This document shows, piece by piece, positions 33,006 through 41,633 of a stretch of 64,000 nucleotides of DNA. The stretch spans positions 1 to 64,000 of the forward strand of contig NZ_CALPBZ010000002.1 of the NCBI RefSeq assembly GCF_943181415.1. The letters run 5' to 3'. Both the position numbers and the translations under genes were made by a program. The number at the start of each line of letters is the position of its first letter. Within the stretch, counting starts at the first letter, position 1. The stretch comes from Microbacterium sp. Marseille-Q6648 (GTDB taxonomy: Bacteria; Actinomycetota; Actinomycetes; Actinomycetales; Microbacteriaceae). Below the pieces are notes generated by a model that searched no databases, was not told where the DNA came from, and saw only the letters and a list, made by a program, of their open reading frames with translations.

Positions 33006-33424
33006 TACGCGTCGCCCTCCTCGCGCTTGATGATGCGTGCCTTCAGCGGCAGCTTGTGGATGGCACGGGTCAGGGCCTCACGAGCGAGTTCCTCGTTGAC
33101 GCCCGCGACCTCGAAGAGGACGCGACCCGGCTTGACGTTGGCGACCCACCACTCGGGCGAGCCCTTACCGGAACCCATGCGGGTCTCGGCCGGCTTCTTG
33201 GTGAGCGGTCGGTCGGGGTAGATGTTGATCCACACCTTTCCACCGCGCTTGATGTGACGCGTCATCGCGATACGAGCGGACTCGATCTGACGGTTCGTCA
33301 CGTACGCGGGGGTGATGGCCTGGATGCCGAACTCGCCGAACGACACCTTGGTGCCACCGGTGGCCTGGCCCGAGCGACCCGGGTGGTGCTGCTTGCGGTA
33401 CTTGACCTTGCGGGGGATAAGCAT
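33005..33424 (-). CDS. rplP: 50S ribosomal protein L16
   Basis: uL16 organises the A-site side of the peptidyl-transferase centre. The 139-residue protein is canonical: '[19 protein letters not shown]', '[20 protein letters not shown]' and '[19 protein letters not shown]'. One-base overlaps with rpsC and rpmC. Confidence 0.98.
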   Translation of the reverse strand: MLIPRKVKYRKQHHPGRSGQATGGTKVSFGEFGIQAITPAYVTNRQIESARIAMTRHIKRGGKVWINIYPDRPLTKKPAETRMGSGKGSPEWWVANVKPGRVLFEVAGVNEELAREALTRAIHKLPLKARIIKREEGDA

Positions 33425-34182
33425 CAGGCCGACGCTCCTTCTGCCACGGGGGCCTCGTTGCGGGGGCCACGACGACGGTCGCCACCGCGGTCGTCACGAC
33501 CGCGGGACTTCGGCGCGTTGGCCTGCTCGCGGGCGAGCTCCTTGTTGGTGAGATCGCCCTTGTAGATCCAGACCTTCACGCCGATGCGGCCGAAGGTGGT
33601 CTTGGCCTCGTAGAAGCCGTAGTCGATGTTCGCGCGCAGCGTGTGCAGCGGCACACGACCCTCGCGGTAGAACTCCGACCGGCTCATCTCGGCGCCGCCG
33701 AGGCGGCCCGACACCTGGACGCGGACGCCCTTGGCGCCGGCGCGCTGGGCGCCCTGCAGGCCCTTGCGCATCGCGCGGCGGAAGGCCACACGTGCGGAGA
33801 GCTGCTCGGCGATGCCCTGCGCGACGAGCTGAGCGTCGGCCTCGGGGTTCTTGACCTCGAGGATGTTCAGCTGGATCTGCTTGCCGGTGAGCTTCTCGAG
33901 GTCGGCGCGGATGCGCTCGGCCTCGGCGCCGCGGCGACCGATCACGATGCCCGGGCGGGCGGTGTGGATGTCGACGCGGACGCGGTCACGCGTGCGCTCG
34001 ATCTCGATGTTGCTGACACCGGCGCGGTCGAGCGACGTGGTCAGCAGACGACGGATCTTGATGTCCTCGGCCACGTAGTCGGCGTATCGCTGTCCGGGCT
34101 TGGTCGAGTCCGAGAACCAGCGCGACACGTGGTCCGTGGTGATGCCGAGGCGGAAGCCGTACGGGTTGACTTTCTGTCCCAT
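33424..34182 (-). CDS. rpsC: 30S ribosomal protein S3
   Basis: uS3 lines the mRNA entry channel. The 252-residue protein has the KH domain ('[20 protein letters not shown]') and the C-terminal domain ('[20 protein letters not shown]', '[20 protein letters not shown]'), ending in an Arg/Gly/Asp-rich tail of about 30 residues. It shares one base with rplV. Confidence 0.98.
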   Translation of the reverse strand: MGQKVNPYGFRLGITTDHVSRWFSDSTKPGQRYADYVAEDIKIRRLLTTSLDRAGVSNIEIERTRDRVRVDIHTARPGIVIGRRGAEAERIRADLEKLTGKQIQLNILEVKNPEADAQLVAQGIAEQLSARVAFRRAMRKGLQGAQRAGAKGVRVQVSGRLGGAEMSRSEFYREGRVPLHTLRANIDYGFYEAKTTFGRIGVKVWIYKGDLTNKELAREQANAPKSRGRDDRGGDRRRGPRNEAPVAEGASA

Positions 34183-34580
34183 TACTTGCTCGCCTTCTTG
34201 GTCTTGGCAGCCGGCGCCGTCTCGGCGACCTCGGGGGTCGACAGCACGACGGTGATGTGGCTGGTGCGCTTCTTGATCTGGAAAGCACGACCCTGCGCGC
34301 GGGGCTGGAAACGCTTGAGCGTCGTGCCCTCGTCGACGTACGCGTTCTTCACGTACAGGTCCTGCTCGGCCAGGTACTCGCCGTCCTGATCGGCCTTCAC
34401 GCGAGCGTTCGCGATCGCCGAGGCGACGAGCTTGTAGATCGGCTCGCTCGCGCCCTGCGGTGCGAACTTGAGGATGGCCAGGGCCTCCTCGGCCTGCTTG
34501 CCCTTGATGAGCGCGACGACACGACGAGCCTTCTGAGGGGTCACGCGGATGTGTCGCACGCGTGCGATGGACTCCACCAT
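34182..34580 (-). CDS. rplV: 50S ribosomal protein L22
   Basis: uL22 lines the peptide exit tunnel and helps form the macrolide-sensitive constriction. The 132-residue protein has '[20 protein letters not shown]' and the beta-hairpin region '[20 protein letters not shown]', plus a short Ala/Lys tail. It follows rpsS by 25 bases. Confidence 0.97.
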   Translation of the reverse strand: MVESIARVRHIRVTPQKARRVVALIKGKQAEEALAILKFAPQGASEPIYKLVASAIANARVKADQDGEYLAEQDLYVKNAYVDEGTTLKRFQPRAQGRAFQIKKRTSHITVVLSTPEVAETAPAAKTKKASK

Positions 34581-34605
34581 TTCTCTCTCCTCTTGCGTCC
34601 CCGCG

Positions 34606-34887
34606 TCAGCGGCGACGGCCCTTCTTGTCGTCCTTCACGTGGCCGCGGAAGGTGCGGGTGGGCGCGAACTCGCCCAGCTTGTGGCCGACCATGGTCTCGG
34701 TCACGAACACGGGGATGTGCTTGCGACCGTCATGCACGGCGATCGTGTGGCCCAGCATGGCCGGCACGATCATCGAGCGACGCGACCAGGTCTTGATGAC
34801 GTTCTTGGATCCCGCTTCGTTCTGGACGACGACCTTGCGAAGCAGGTGTTCGTCGACGAAGGGGCCCTTCTTGAGACTGCGTGGCAT
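34606..34887 (-). CDS. rpsS: 30S ribosomal protein S19
   Basis: uS19 sits in the head near the A-site tRNA. The 93-residue protein is canonical: '[20 protein letters not shown]', '[20 protein letters not shown]' and '[16 protein letters not shown]'. It follows rplB by 12 bases. Confidence 0.98.
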   Translation of the reverse strand: MPRSLKKGPFVDEHLLRKVVVQNEAGSKNVIKTWSRRSMIVPAMLGHTIAVHDGRKHIPVFVTETMVGHKLGEFAPTRTFRGHVKDDKKGRRR

Positions 34888-34899
34888 CTTCCTCTGCTC

Positions 34900-35739
34900 C
34901 TACTTGCGCTTCTTGCCGGCGGTGCGACGGCGGACGATGTACTTGTCGCTTTCCTTGTTCGCGTGGCGGGTGCGGCCTTCGGCCTGGCCCCACGGCGAAA
35001 CGGGGTGACGACCACCGGAGGTCTTGCCCTCACCACCACCGTGCGGGTGGTCGACGGGGTTCATCGCGACACCACGGACGGTCGGGCGGACGCCCTTCCA
35101 GCGCTTGCGGCCGGCCTTGCCCCAGTTGATGTTCGACTGCTCGGCGTTGCCGACCTCGCCGATGGTCGCGCGGCAGCGCGCATCGACGTTGCGGATCTCG
35201 CCCGAGGGCAGACGCAGCTGGGCGTAGGGGCCGTCCTTCGCCACGAGGCGAACCGACACACCCGCCGAGCGAGCCAGCTTCGCGCCGCCGCCGGGGCGGA
35301 GCTCGATCGCGTGGATCACGGTACCGGTGGGGATGTTGCGCAGCGGCAGGTTGTTGCCCGGCTTGATGTCGGCGCCGGCACCCGACTCCACGACGTCACC
35401 CTGCGACAGCTTGTTCGGGGCGAGGATGTAGCGCTTCTCGCCGTCGACGTAGTGCAGCAGCGCGATGCGCGCGGTGCGGTTGGGGTCGTACTCGATGTGG
35501 GCGACCTTGGCGTCGATGCCGTCCTTGTCGTTGCGACGGAAGTCGATGACGCGGTACTGACGCTTGTGTCCACCACCGATGTGACGGGTGGTGATGCGAC
35601 CCTGGTTGTTGCGACCGCCGGTCTTGGACAGCGGGCGCAGGAGCGACTTCTCAGGCGTCGATCGGGTGATCTCGGCGAAGTCGGCCACCGACGAGCCGCG
35701 GCGACCCGGGGTCGTGGGCTTGTACTTGCGAATAGCCAT
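34900..35739 (-). CDS. rplB: 50S ribosomal protein L2
   Basis: uL2 is needed for subunit association and peptidyl-transferase assembly. The 279-residue protein has '[20 protein letters not shown]', '[20 protein letters not shown]' and the C-terminal region with the essential His in '[20 protein letters not shown]'. It follows rplW by 24 bases. Confidence 0.98.
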   Translation of the reverse strand: MAIRKYKPTTPGRRGSSVADFAEITRSTPEKSLLRPLSKTGGRNNQGRITTRHIGGGHKRQYRVIDFRRNDKDGIDAKVAHIEYDPNRTARIALLHYVDGEKRYILAPNKLSQGDVVESGAGADIKPGNNLPLRNIPTGTVIHAIELRPGGGAKLARSAGVSVRLVAKDGPYAQLRLPSGEIRNVDARCRATIGEVGNAEQSNINWGKAGRKRWKGVRPTVRGVAMNPVDHPHGGGEGKTSGGRHPVSPWGQAEGRTRHANKESDKYIVRRRTAGKKRK

Positions 35740-35763
35740 ATCTCTAGTCCTCTATCCCGACCG

Positions 35764-36063
35764 TCAGCCGACTGCCGTGAAGATGTCGATGGTGCCCGAC
35801 TTCAGGGTCACGATGGCGCGCTTGGTGTCCTTGCGCTTGCCCGTGCCGAAGCGGGTGCGGCGGGCCTTGCCGACCCGGTTGATCGTGTTGACCGCTGCGA
35901 CCTTGACGCCGAAGATCTTCTCGATGGCGAGCTTGATCTCGGTCTTGGAGGCGCGGGGATCCACGAGGAACGTGTACTTGCCCTCGTCGATGAGCCCGTA
36001 GCTCTTCTCCGAAACGACCGGCTTCAGGATGATGTCGCGCGGGTCCTTGTTCACGGCGGTCAT
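35764..36063 (-). CDS. rplW: 50S ribosomal protein L23
   Basis: uL23 is the docking site for trigger factor and SRP at the tunnel exit. The 99-residue protein has '[20 protein letters not shown]' and '[20 protein letters not shown]'. It overlaps the rplD stop by four bases. Confidence 0.97.
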   Translation of the reverse strand: MTAVNKDPRDIILKPVVSEKSYGLIDEGKYTFLVDPRASKTEIKLAIEKIFGVKVAAVNTINRVGKARRTRFGTGKRKDTKRAIVTLKSGTIDIFTAVG

Positions 36064-36719
36064 GCCGAGACCTCCTCGGTGGCCGACTTGGACGACACGA
36101 ACGCGTCGTAAGCGGCCTTGGTGAAGACGATGTCGTCGGAGACGAGCACGTCGTAGGCGTTCAGCTGGTCGAAGGTCAGCACGTGCACGTACGCGAGGTT
36201 GCGCAGGCTCAGGATGCTGAGCTCGTCGTCGCGGTCGATGACGACCAGGACGTTCTTGGTCGCGCCGAGCGTGGCCAGGACGGCAGCAGCCGCCTTGGTC
36301 GCCGGGGCGCCGTCGATGCCGAACGACTCCACCACGTGGAGACGCTCGCCACGAGCGCGGTCGCTCAGCGAGCCCAGAAGGGCCGCGGCGATCATCTTCT
36401 TGGGGGTCCGCTGCGCGTAGTCGCGCGGCTTCGGACCGTGGACGATGCCACCGCCGGTCATGTGCGGCGCACGGATCGAGCCCTGACGGGCGTTACCCGT
36501 GCCCTTCTGCTTGAAGGGCTTGCGGCCGGCGCCCGAGACCTCACCGCGACGCTTGGTCGAGTGGGTGCCCTGGCGAGCCGCCGCGCGCTGCGCGACGACG
36601 ACCTGGTGGATCAGCGGGATGTTCGTCTTGACGTCGAAGAGCGCGGCGGGCAGCTCGACAGAGCCGGCCTTCTTGCCGTCGGCCTTCAGGACGTCGAGCG
36701 CGAGAGTCGAGTCAGCCAT
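36060..36719 (-). CDS. rplD: 50S ribosomal protein L4
   Basis: uL4 lines the exit tunnel opposite uL22. The 219-residue protein has the loop '[20 protein letters not shown]' and '[20 protein letters not shown]'. I start at ATG 36719, four bases after the rplC stop, rather than an in-frame GTG at 36731 that lies inside rplC. Confidence 0.97.
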   Translation of the reverse strand: MADSTLALDVLKADGKKAGSVELPAALFDVKTNIPLIHQVVVAQRAAARQGTHSTKRRGEVSGAGRKPFKQKGTGNARQGSIRAPHMTGGGIVHGPKPRDYAQRTPKKMIAAALLGSLSDRARGERLHVVESFGIDGAPATKAAAAVLATLGATKNVLVVIDRDDELSILSLRNLAYVHVLTFDQLNAYDVLVSDDIVFTKAAYDAFVSSKSATEEVSA

Positions 36720-36723
36720 CGGA

Positions 36724-37383
36724 TCAGGCACCCTTCACTGCGTTGCGGACGTAGACGATGCGGCCGCGCGCGCCGGGGACGGCGCCCTTGACGAGCAGCA
36801 GACCCTTCTCGGCGTCGACGGCGTGCACCGTGAGGTTGAGGACGGTCACGCGCTCGCCACCCATACGGCCGGCCATGCGCATGCCCTTGAAGACGCGGCT
36901 CGGGGTCGACGACGCGCCGATCGAGCCGGGCTTGCGGTGGTTGCGGTGCGCACCGTGCGAGGCGGAAACACCCTTGAAGTTGTGGCGCTTCATGACACCC
37001 GCGGTGCCCTTGCCCTTGCTGGTGCCGACGACGTCGACCCGCTGGCCGGCCTCGAACGTGCCGTCCACCGTGAGCTCCTGACCGAGTGAGTAGTCAGCAG
37101 CGTCCGCGGTGCGGATCTCGGTGAGGTGGCGACGCGGGGTCACACCGGCGGCCTCGAAGTGAGCCGACTGCGGCTTGTTGACCTTGCGGGGGTCGATCTG
37201 GCCGTAGGCGATCTGCACGGCCTTGTAGCCGTCCTTCTCGGGCGTGCGAACCTGGGTGACCACGTTCGGAGCGACCTCGATGACGGTGACGGGGACGAGC
37301 TTTCCGCTTTCGTCCCAGACCTGGGTCATGCCGAGCTTGGTGCCCAGCAGGCCCTTGGAAATCTTGGAGTTGATGTCAGCCAT
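36724..37383 (-). CDS. rplC: 50S ribosomal protein L3
   Basis: uL3 is an early assembly protein reaching the peptidyl-transferase centre. The 219-residue protein has '[20 protein letters not shown]', '[20 protein letters not shown]' and '[20 protein letters not shown]'. It follows rpsJ by 8 bases. Confidence 0.98.
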   Translation of the reverse strand: MADINSKISKGLLGTKLGMTQVWDESGKLVPVTVIEVAPNVVTQVRTPEKDGYKAVQIAYGQIDPRKVNKPQSAHFEAAGVTPRRHLTEIRTADAADYSLGQELTVDGTFEAGQRVDVVGTSKGKGTAGVMKRHNFKGVSASHGAHRNHRKPGSIGASSTPSRVFKGMRMAGRMGGERVTVLNLTVHAVDAEKGLLLVKGAVPGARGRIVYVRNAVKGA

Positions 37384-37391
37384 GTCGAACC

Positions 37392-37700
37392 TCAGAGCTT
37401 GATCTCGATGTTGACGTCGGCCGGCAGGTCAAGGCGCATCAGCGAGTCGACGGCCTTGGGCGTCGGATCGATGATGTCGATCAGACGCTTGTGGGTGCGC
37501 ATCTCGAAGTGCTCGCGGCTGTCCTTGTACTTGTGGGGCGACCGGATGACGCACACGACGTTCTTCTCGGTCGGAAGGGGCACGGGGCCCACGACGGTCG
37601 CGCCTGCACGGGTCACGGTGTCGACGATCTTCCGCGCCGACGAATCGAGGCCGGCGTGGTCGTACGACTTCAGGCGAATGCGGATCTTCTGTCCCGCCAT
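37392..37700 (-). CDS. rpsJ: 30S ribosomal protein S10
   Basis: uS10 sits in the small-subunit head and also pairs with NusB in antitermination. The 102-residue protein is canonical: '[20 protein letters not shown]', '[20 protein letters not shown]' and '[12 protein letters not shown]'. A longer frame upstream to 37877 is leader RNA; ATG 37700 is the family start. It heads the S10 operon. Confidence 0.98.
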   Translation of the reverse strand: MAGQKIRIRLKSYDHAGLDSSARKIVDTVTRAGATVVGPVPLPTEKNVVCVIRSPHKYKDSREHFEMRTHKRLIDIIDPTPKAVDSLMRLDLPADVNIEIKL

Positions 37701-38016
37701 TGTCTGCTCACTCTCTTTCTCGCGTCTTACCTCCCGGGTTCCCCGGGGGCATCGGACGCACGATGACGCTGTTGCGCCATGGCACTTCCACCAGCCGAAG
37801 CTGGTGCTGCTGCACCGCTGTTCTGCTGTCAAACCGGAGGGCTCCCCCGGCTCCGGCCGCCCGCTCCGCACGCGCACGTGCGGACCTGTCTCCAGGTGGG
37901 TTGTCGGATGTTTCGTTCTGCTGCCCGCGGCCTAGGACCCTGCGCGTATCGCGCCGCCTATGCACTGCCCTGGCAGTGATCCTGAGCACGCCGAAAGGCG
38001 CGTCGGAATGTGGAAC
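37701..38016 (-). other. Long untranslated leader of the S10 operon
   Basis: About 315 bases lie between the predicted transcription start and rpsJ. No gene is supported. The leader holds a small perfect hairpin (ACCAGC-CGAA-GCTGGT, 37790-37805), several G/C-rich stems and a CCCGGG pair close to the rpsJ ribosome binding site. Its length suggests autoregulation by a ribosomal protein, as uL4 does in enterobacteria, although structure is not conserved across phyla. Confidence 0.5.
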
Positions 38017-38022
38017 TGGTCT

Positions 38023-38051
38023 AGTCTACGTGCCGGTCGGGCGTGTCGCAA
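38023..38051 (-). promoter_or_regulatory. Candidate promoter of the S10 operon
   Basis: On the minus strand TTGCGA (38046-38051) and TAGACT (38023-38028) are separated by 17 bases. The site lies just past the terminator of the gene at 38141 and is the only good sigma-70-like match in the gap. Confidence 0.65.
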
Positions 38052-38092
38052 ACCCGGGCGTGTCGCGCGCGGAGGTATACGGCGGGTTCACA

Positions 38093-38131
38093 GCAGAACG
38101 GCCCCGGTCTTCGCGTCCGGAGCCGTTCTGC
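38093..38131 (-). terminator. Terminator of the small helical protein gene
   Basis: GCAGAACGGC (38093-38102) pairs with GCCGTTCTGC (38122-38131) and the stem is extended by an inner CCGG pair around a nine-base loop. It lies 9 bases after the stop at 38141 and isolates that gene from the S10 promoter. Confidence 0.7.
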
Positions 38132-38140
38132 GGGCCGTGT

Positions 38141-38356
38141 CTACTCGTTTCCGATGGCCTTGTCGATGTTGTCGCGCACGCCGTCCACGTGTGTGTCGAC
38201 GGAGTCCGGCGCGATCTTCTTCACGAACTCCGCAGCGGCGTCGAGCGCCTTGTCGCTGACATCCTCGGCCTGATCCGACTTCAGCGTCTGCTCGATCTGA
38301 TCCTTGTTCTTCTCGAGGAAGTCCTTGCCCTGATTGACGAGGTCGTCGATCCCCAT
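38141..38356 (-). CDS. Small helical protein, Rv0909-like
   Basis: A 71-residue acidic, helical protein starting 'MGIDDLVNQGKDFLEKNKDQ' and containing 'SDKALDAAAEFVKKIAP'. It resembles small actinobacterial proteins annotated as Rv0909-family antitoxins or CsbD-like stress proteins. No toxin partner is adjacent, so the antitoxin label may be misleading. AAGGGGATC precedes ATG 38356. It is a lone gene with its own terminator. Confidence 0.75.
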   Translation of the reverse strand: MGIDDLVNQGKDFLEKNKDQIEQTLKSDQAEDVSDKALDAAAEFVKKIAPDSVDTHVDGVRDNIDKAIGNE

Positions 38357-38588
38357 GTGATCCCCTTCCGATCCGCGGGTGCGTGCGCACCGCGCTTCAT
38401 TCTGGCGTGGCGGGCGGTTCGCACGGAAGAGCAGAGCGGATGCCGGCGCGCGCCGTCGCGGCATCCGGTCCACCCCTGGGAATACGACCGGATCGGTGGC
38501 ACAATGGCAGACGTCGCTCGGGCCTCCGCTACTGGGGATGCGGACCGCGGGTTCACCCGCCTCGCCGCGAGCGGCCGAGAGGGGAATT

Positions 38589-40133
38589 GTGGCGTCGAAT
38601 GTCATCGGCGCGGCGAGGATGCCGCCCGATCCGGAGCCCGACCGGTACGGCCTGGGGCAGCTGCGCGCTCTCACCACCGCCACCGCGGCGACATCGGCCG
38701 CCGACTGGCGCGCGCGCTACTCGCTGCGGCTGTGGGTGAGCGATCTGATCGTGCTGCTGGCCGTGGTCTTCGGCACGCACATCGCGTGGTTCGGCCTGGG
38801 CAATGCGCAGGTCTCCATCCGCGAGGACTCGCGCCTGAGCGCGGTGTCGTACTGGATCTTCTCGCTGGGACTCGTGGCGCTGTGGATGTGGGCGCTGAGC
38901 CTGGCGGACTCGCGCAGCGACCGCGCCATCGGCACCGGGTCCAGCGAGTACGTGCGCATGATGTCGGCCAGCCTCCGGCTGTTCGGGATGATCGCCATCC
39001 TCGCCTTCCTCCTGCGCGTCGACGTCGCCCGCGGGTACCTGCTCATCAGCCTGCCGCTCGGCGTCGCGATGCTGCTGCTGGAACGCTGGCTGTGGCGGCA
39101 GTGGCTCGTCCGCCGCCGCGCGCGCGGCGAGTTCAGCGCGCGCGTCGTGCTCGTGGGCTCGGAGCGGTCGATCGCCCAGATCGGCGCCGCCCTGTCGCGC
39201 GCGCCCAGCGCCGGCTACCACGTCGTGGGCGCGTGCGTCCCCGGCGGGCGCGCCGGGGACGAGATCGACGGCACCGGCATCCCGGTTCTGGGCGACGTCG
39301 CGTACGTCTCCCGGGCGATGGCCGCGGCATCCGCCGACACCGTCGCGGTGACCAGTACGGACGAGCTGCCGCCGTCGAGCGTCAAGCGCATCGCGTGGGA
39401 GCTCGAAGCCGGGCGCCAGCACCTCGTGCTCGCGCCGAGCATCGTCGACGTGGTGGGCCCGCGCATCCAGACACGACCCGTCGCCGGTCTCCCGCTCATC
39501 CACGTGGAGACACCGCGCTACAGCAAGGGACAGCGCATCGCCAAGCGCACGATGGACATCGTCCTGGCCGGGATCGGGGTCATCGTGCTGGCGCCCCTGA
39601 TGGCGGTCATCGCCGTGATCATCCGCACCCGCACCGGCGGCCCCGCGCTGTTCCCGCAGACTCGCGTCGGGCTCGACGGCGAGGAGTTCCGGATGCTGAA
39701 GTTCCGCACGATGGTGTGCGACGCCGAAGAGCGGCTCACCGGGCTCGAGCTGCGTCAGGATGCCGGCAACGAAGTCCTGTTCAAGATGCTCGACGATCCC
39801 CGGGTCACGACCATCGGGCGGTTCCTGCGGCGGTACAGCCTGGACGAGCTCCCGCAGCTGTTCAACGTGCTCGACGGGTCGATGTCCGTCGTCGGTCCGC
39901 GCCCGTCGCTCCCCCGCGAGGTGCGGCAGTACGCCGACCACGTGCACCGCCGCTTCATGGTTAAGCCGGGCATCACCGGACTCTGGCAGGTGAGCGGGCG
40001 CTCGAGCCTGTCGTGGGACGAGACCGTGCGCCTGGACCTGTCGTACGTGGAGAACTGGTCGCTCATCGGCGACGTGGTGATCCTGTTCAAGACCGCGCGT
40101 GCCGCGCTGGCTCCCGGCCTCACCGCAGCCTGA
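38589..40133 (+). CDS. Polyprenyl-phosphate sugar-phosphotransferase (WbaP/ExoY-like)
   Basis: A 514-residue enzyme that starts exopolysaccharide repeat synthesis by moving a sugar phosphate to undecaprenyl phosphate. It has four N-terminal membrane helices, a Rossmann-like middle ('[20 protein letters not shown]') and the C-terminal bacterial sugar transferase domain: '[18 protein letters not shown]', '[14 protein letters not shown]', '[20 protein letters not shown]', '[12 protein letters not shown]' and '[14 protein letters not shown]'. GTG 38589 has GAGAGGGGA upstream; the frame is open further but without support. The convergent gene encodes a glycosyltransferase, so both may serve one surface polymer. 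Confidence 0.93.
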   Translation: MASNVIGAARMPPDPEPDRYGLGQLRALTTATAATSAADWRARYSLRLWVSDLIVLLAVVFGTHIAWFGLGNAQVSIREDSRLSAVSYWIFSLGLVALWMWALSLADSRSDRAIGTGSSEYVRMMSASLRLFGMIAILAFLLRVDVARGYLLISLPLGVAMLLLERWLWRQWLVRRRARGEFSARVVLVGSERSIAQIGAALSRAPSAGYHVVGACVPGGRAGDEIDGTGIPVLGDVAYVSRAMAAASADTVAVTSTDELPPSSVKRIAWELEAGRQHLVLAPSIVDVVGPRIQTRPVAGLPLIHVETPRYSKGQRIAKRTMDIVLAGIGVIVLAPLMAVIAVIIRTRTGGPALFPQTRVGLDGEEFRMLKFRTMVCDAEERLTGLELRQDAGNEVLFKMLDDPRVTTIGRFLRRYSLDELPQLFNVLDGSMSVVGPRPSLPREVRQYADHVHRRFMVKPGITGLWQVSGRSSLSWDETVRLDLSYVENWSLIGDVVILFKTARAALAPGLTAA

Positions 40134-40195
40134 ACCACGCCGCCGGCGGCCGCTCGAGCAGGCGGCGATCCTCGCGTGCGGAGGTCGGCACGCAG

Positions 40196-40224
40196 AAACG
40201 GCCCGGACGATGTCCGGGCCGTTT
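40196..40224 (+). terminator. Terminator of the sugar transferase gene
   Basis: AAACGGCCCGGAC and GTCCGGGCCGTTT form a perfect 13-bp stem with a three-base loop, followed by CCTCTT. It lies 62 bases after the stop and, being symmetric, can also serve the convergent glycosyltransferase gene ending at 40284. Confidence 0.88.
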
Positions 40225-40283
40225 CCTCTTACGGACATCGCGACCCGGCCGGGGGGCAGGCCGGGCCGCGACGATCAAGGGGC

Positions 40284-41396
40284 TCAGGCGAAGGCGTGGA
40301 CGCCGGCGTGAACCTCGACCCACGACCGGATCTTCGACGTGAACACCGAGGTGTCGAAGTCGGTCGCCCGGGCGATGCAGTCCTCAGGGCGTGCCTCGAC
40401 GGCACGGCTGACCGCATCGGCGAGCTCGTCGGGGTGCCACGTGTACACGTGCGCCCCCGTGCGGCCGTCGATGACGGACTCGGATGCCCCGCCGACCGCA
40501 TTGGCGACGACGGGCGTGCCCGAGGCCATGGCCTCGACCGGCACGATGCCGAAGTCCTCGACCGGTGCGAACACCAGGGCGGACGCGCGACGGTACAGGG
40601 CCCGCAGCAGCGCGAACGACGGGTGGCGCAGCAGCGTCACCGAGATGCCCGACTCTGCGGCATAGGCGCGCAGCCGGCGCTCTTCGGGTCCGGCCCCGGC
40701 CAGCACCACCGGCATCCCCGAGGCGGCCCCGGCGTCGATGACGGCTTCGAGTCGCTTGTAGGGCACGAAGCGCGAGACGCCGAGGAGGAACTCGGTAGGC
40801 AGCGCCTTCAGGATGCGCTGCTCGGCGACCGTGTGGACGAGCGCCGCCGTCGAGAAGTCGGCCACCCGCACCGGCGGGTGGATGACCTCGGCCTCGCGGC
40901 CCCACTTGTCGGCGATGCGCTCGGCGATGTAGTGGCTGTTGGCGGCGATCGCCGTGGCCTCCGCGGCGCGCGAGCGGTCGAGCATCTTGAGCACACCCGA
41001 GACCGCCCGGGCCACGGCGTTGTCGCCGCGCTTGTCGAGCTCGGGCACCCACACGTAGCGCGCGGGAGTGTGCGCGTAGACGAGCTTGGGCGCTGTGGCC
41101 GCCTTGCCGGCGAACTTGGCGTGGTGCGCGAAGACGTGACTGCTCGCGAGCACCCAGTCCGCGTCGCTCTCAGGCAGATTCCGCCAGACCGCCGGCATCA
41201 GCGGCAGCGCCATCGCCTTGCTGTGCCGCAGCGGCGTGCGCGCCAGTGAGCTCTCGGTGACGCCGGTGAAGCGTCCTGCGCTGTCATTCCACAGGCAGAA
41301 GCGATCGGCGTCCGGGAACGTGTCGACGAGAGTCTCGAAGACGTTCTCGGATCCACCGCTGGCTTCGAGCCACTCGTGGACGATCATCCCGCTCAT
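40284..41396 (-). CDS. Family 1 glycosyltransferase (GT-B, WbaZ-like)
   Basis: A 370-residue GT-B enzyme. The N-terminal lobe opens 'IVHEWLEASGGSENVFETLV'; the donor lobe contains 'EFLLGVSRFVPYKRLEAVID' and the signature 'EDFGIVPVEAMASGTPVVA' with the Glu pair that binds the nucleotide sugar. It likely adds mannose or another sugar to a lipid-linked glycan. ATG 41396 has GAGGTGC upstream; the longer frame to 41444 lacks support. It lies next to a sugar-phosphotransferase and a DUF4012 gene. Confidence 0.9.
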   Translation of the reverse strand: MSGMIVHEWLEASGGSENVFETLVDTFPDADRFCLWNDSAGRFTGVTESSLARTPLRHSKAMALPLMPAVWRNLPESDADWVLASSHVFAHHAKFAGKAATAPKLVYAHTPARYVWVPELDKRGDNAVARAVSGVLKMLDRSRAAEATAIAANSHYIAERIADKWGREAEVIHPPVRVADFSTAALVHTVAEQRILKALPTEFLLGVSRFVPYKRLEAVIDAGAASGMPVVLAGAGPEERRLRAYAAESGISVTLLRHPSFALLRALYRRASALVFAPVEDFGIVPVEAMASGTPVVANAVGGASESVIDGRTGAHVYTWHPDELADAVSRAVEARPEDCIARATDFDTSVFTSKIRSWVEVHAGVHAFA

Positions 41397-41423
41397 GCGT
41401 GCACCTCGTCTCGGTGCGCGCAT

Positions 41424-41609
41424 GGCGGATTTTGTGGTGCACAAATAACGGACATCGGCCCCCCAGAGGCAGTTGTTCCCAGTTGCCTGCCACGAGGGAC
41501 CATCGGGTCGGTCCGCTCGCGCCCAGTGCAGGCGACTTCATCCTAGCCATGCGGGGCCACCGCTGCCTAGAGCGAATCCGGCATTGCGGGTGCCGGATTC
41601 CGTGGTGTA
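41424..41609. promoter_or_regulatory. Pair of related motifs and inverted repeats upstream of the glycosyltransferase
   Basis: GGCGGATTTTGTGGTGCA (41424-41441) and GCCGGATTCCGTGGTGTA (41592-41609) match at 14 of 18 positions. The first includes a perfect TTGTG-GTG-CACAA inverted repeat; just before the second, GAATCCGGCA (41574-41583) pairs with TGCCGGATTC (41591-41600). The 237-base gap holds no gene. The signals could be operators for the glycosyltransferase or a terminator for the DUF4012 gene. Confidence 0.4.
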
Positions 41610-41633
41610 GTGAGATCCCCCGCTTCCGGGTGA

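Noticed and set aside
37700-39964. A 754-residue plus-strand open frame across the S10 leader and sugar transferase gene
   Set aside because: It is Arg/Pro/Ala-rich nonsense typical of off-frame high-GC DNA and overlaps the clearly coding sugar transferase frame.
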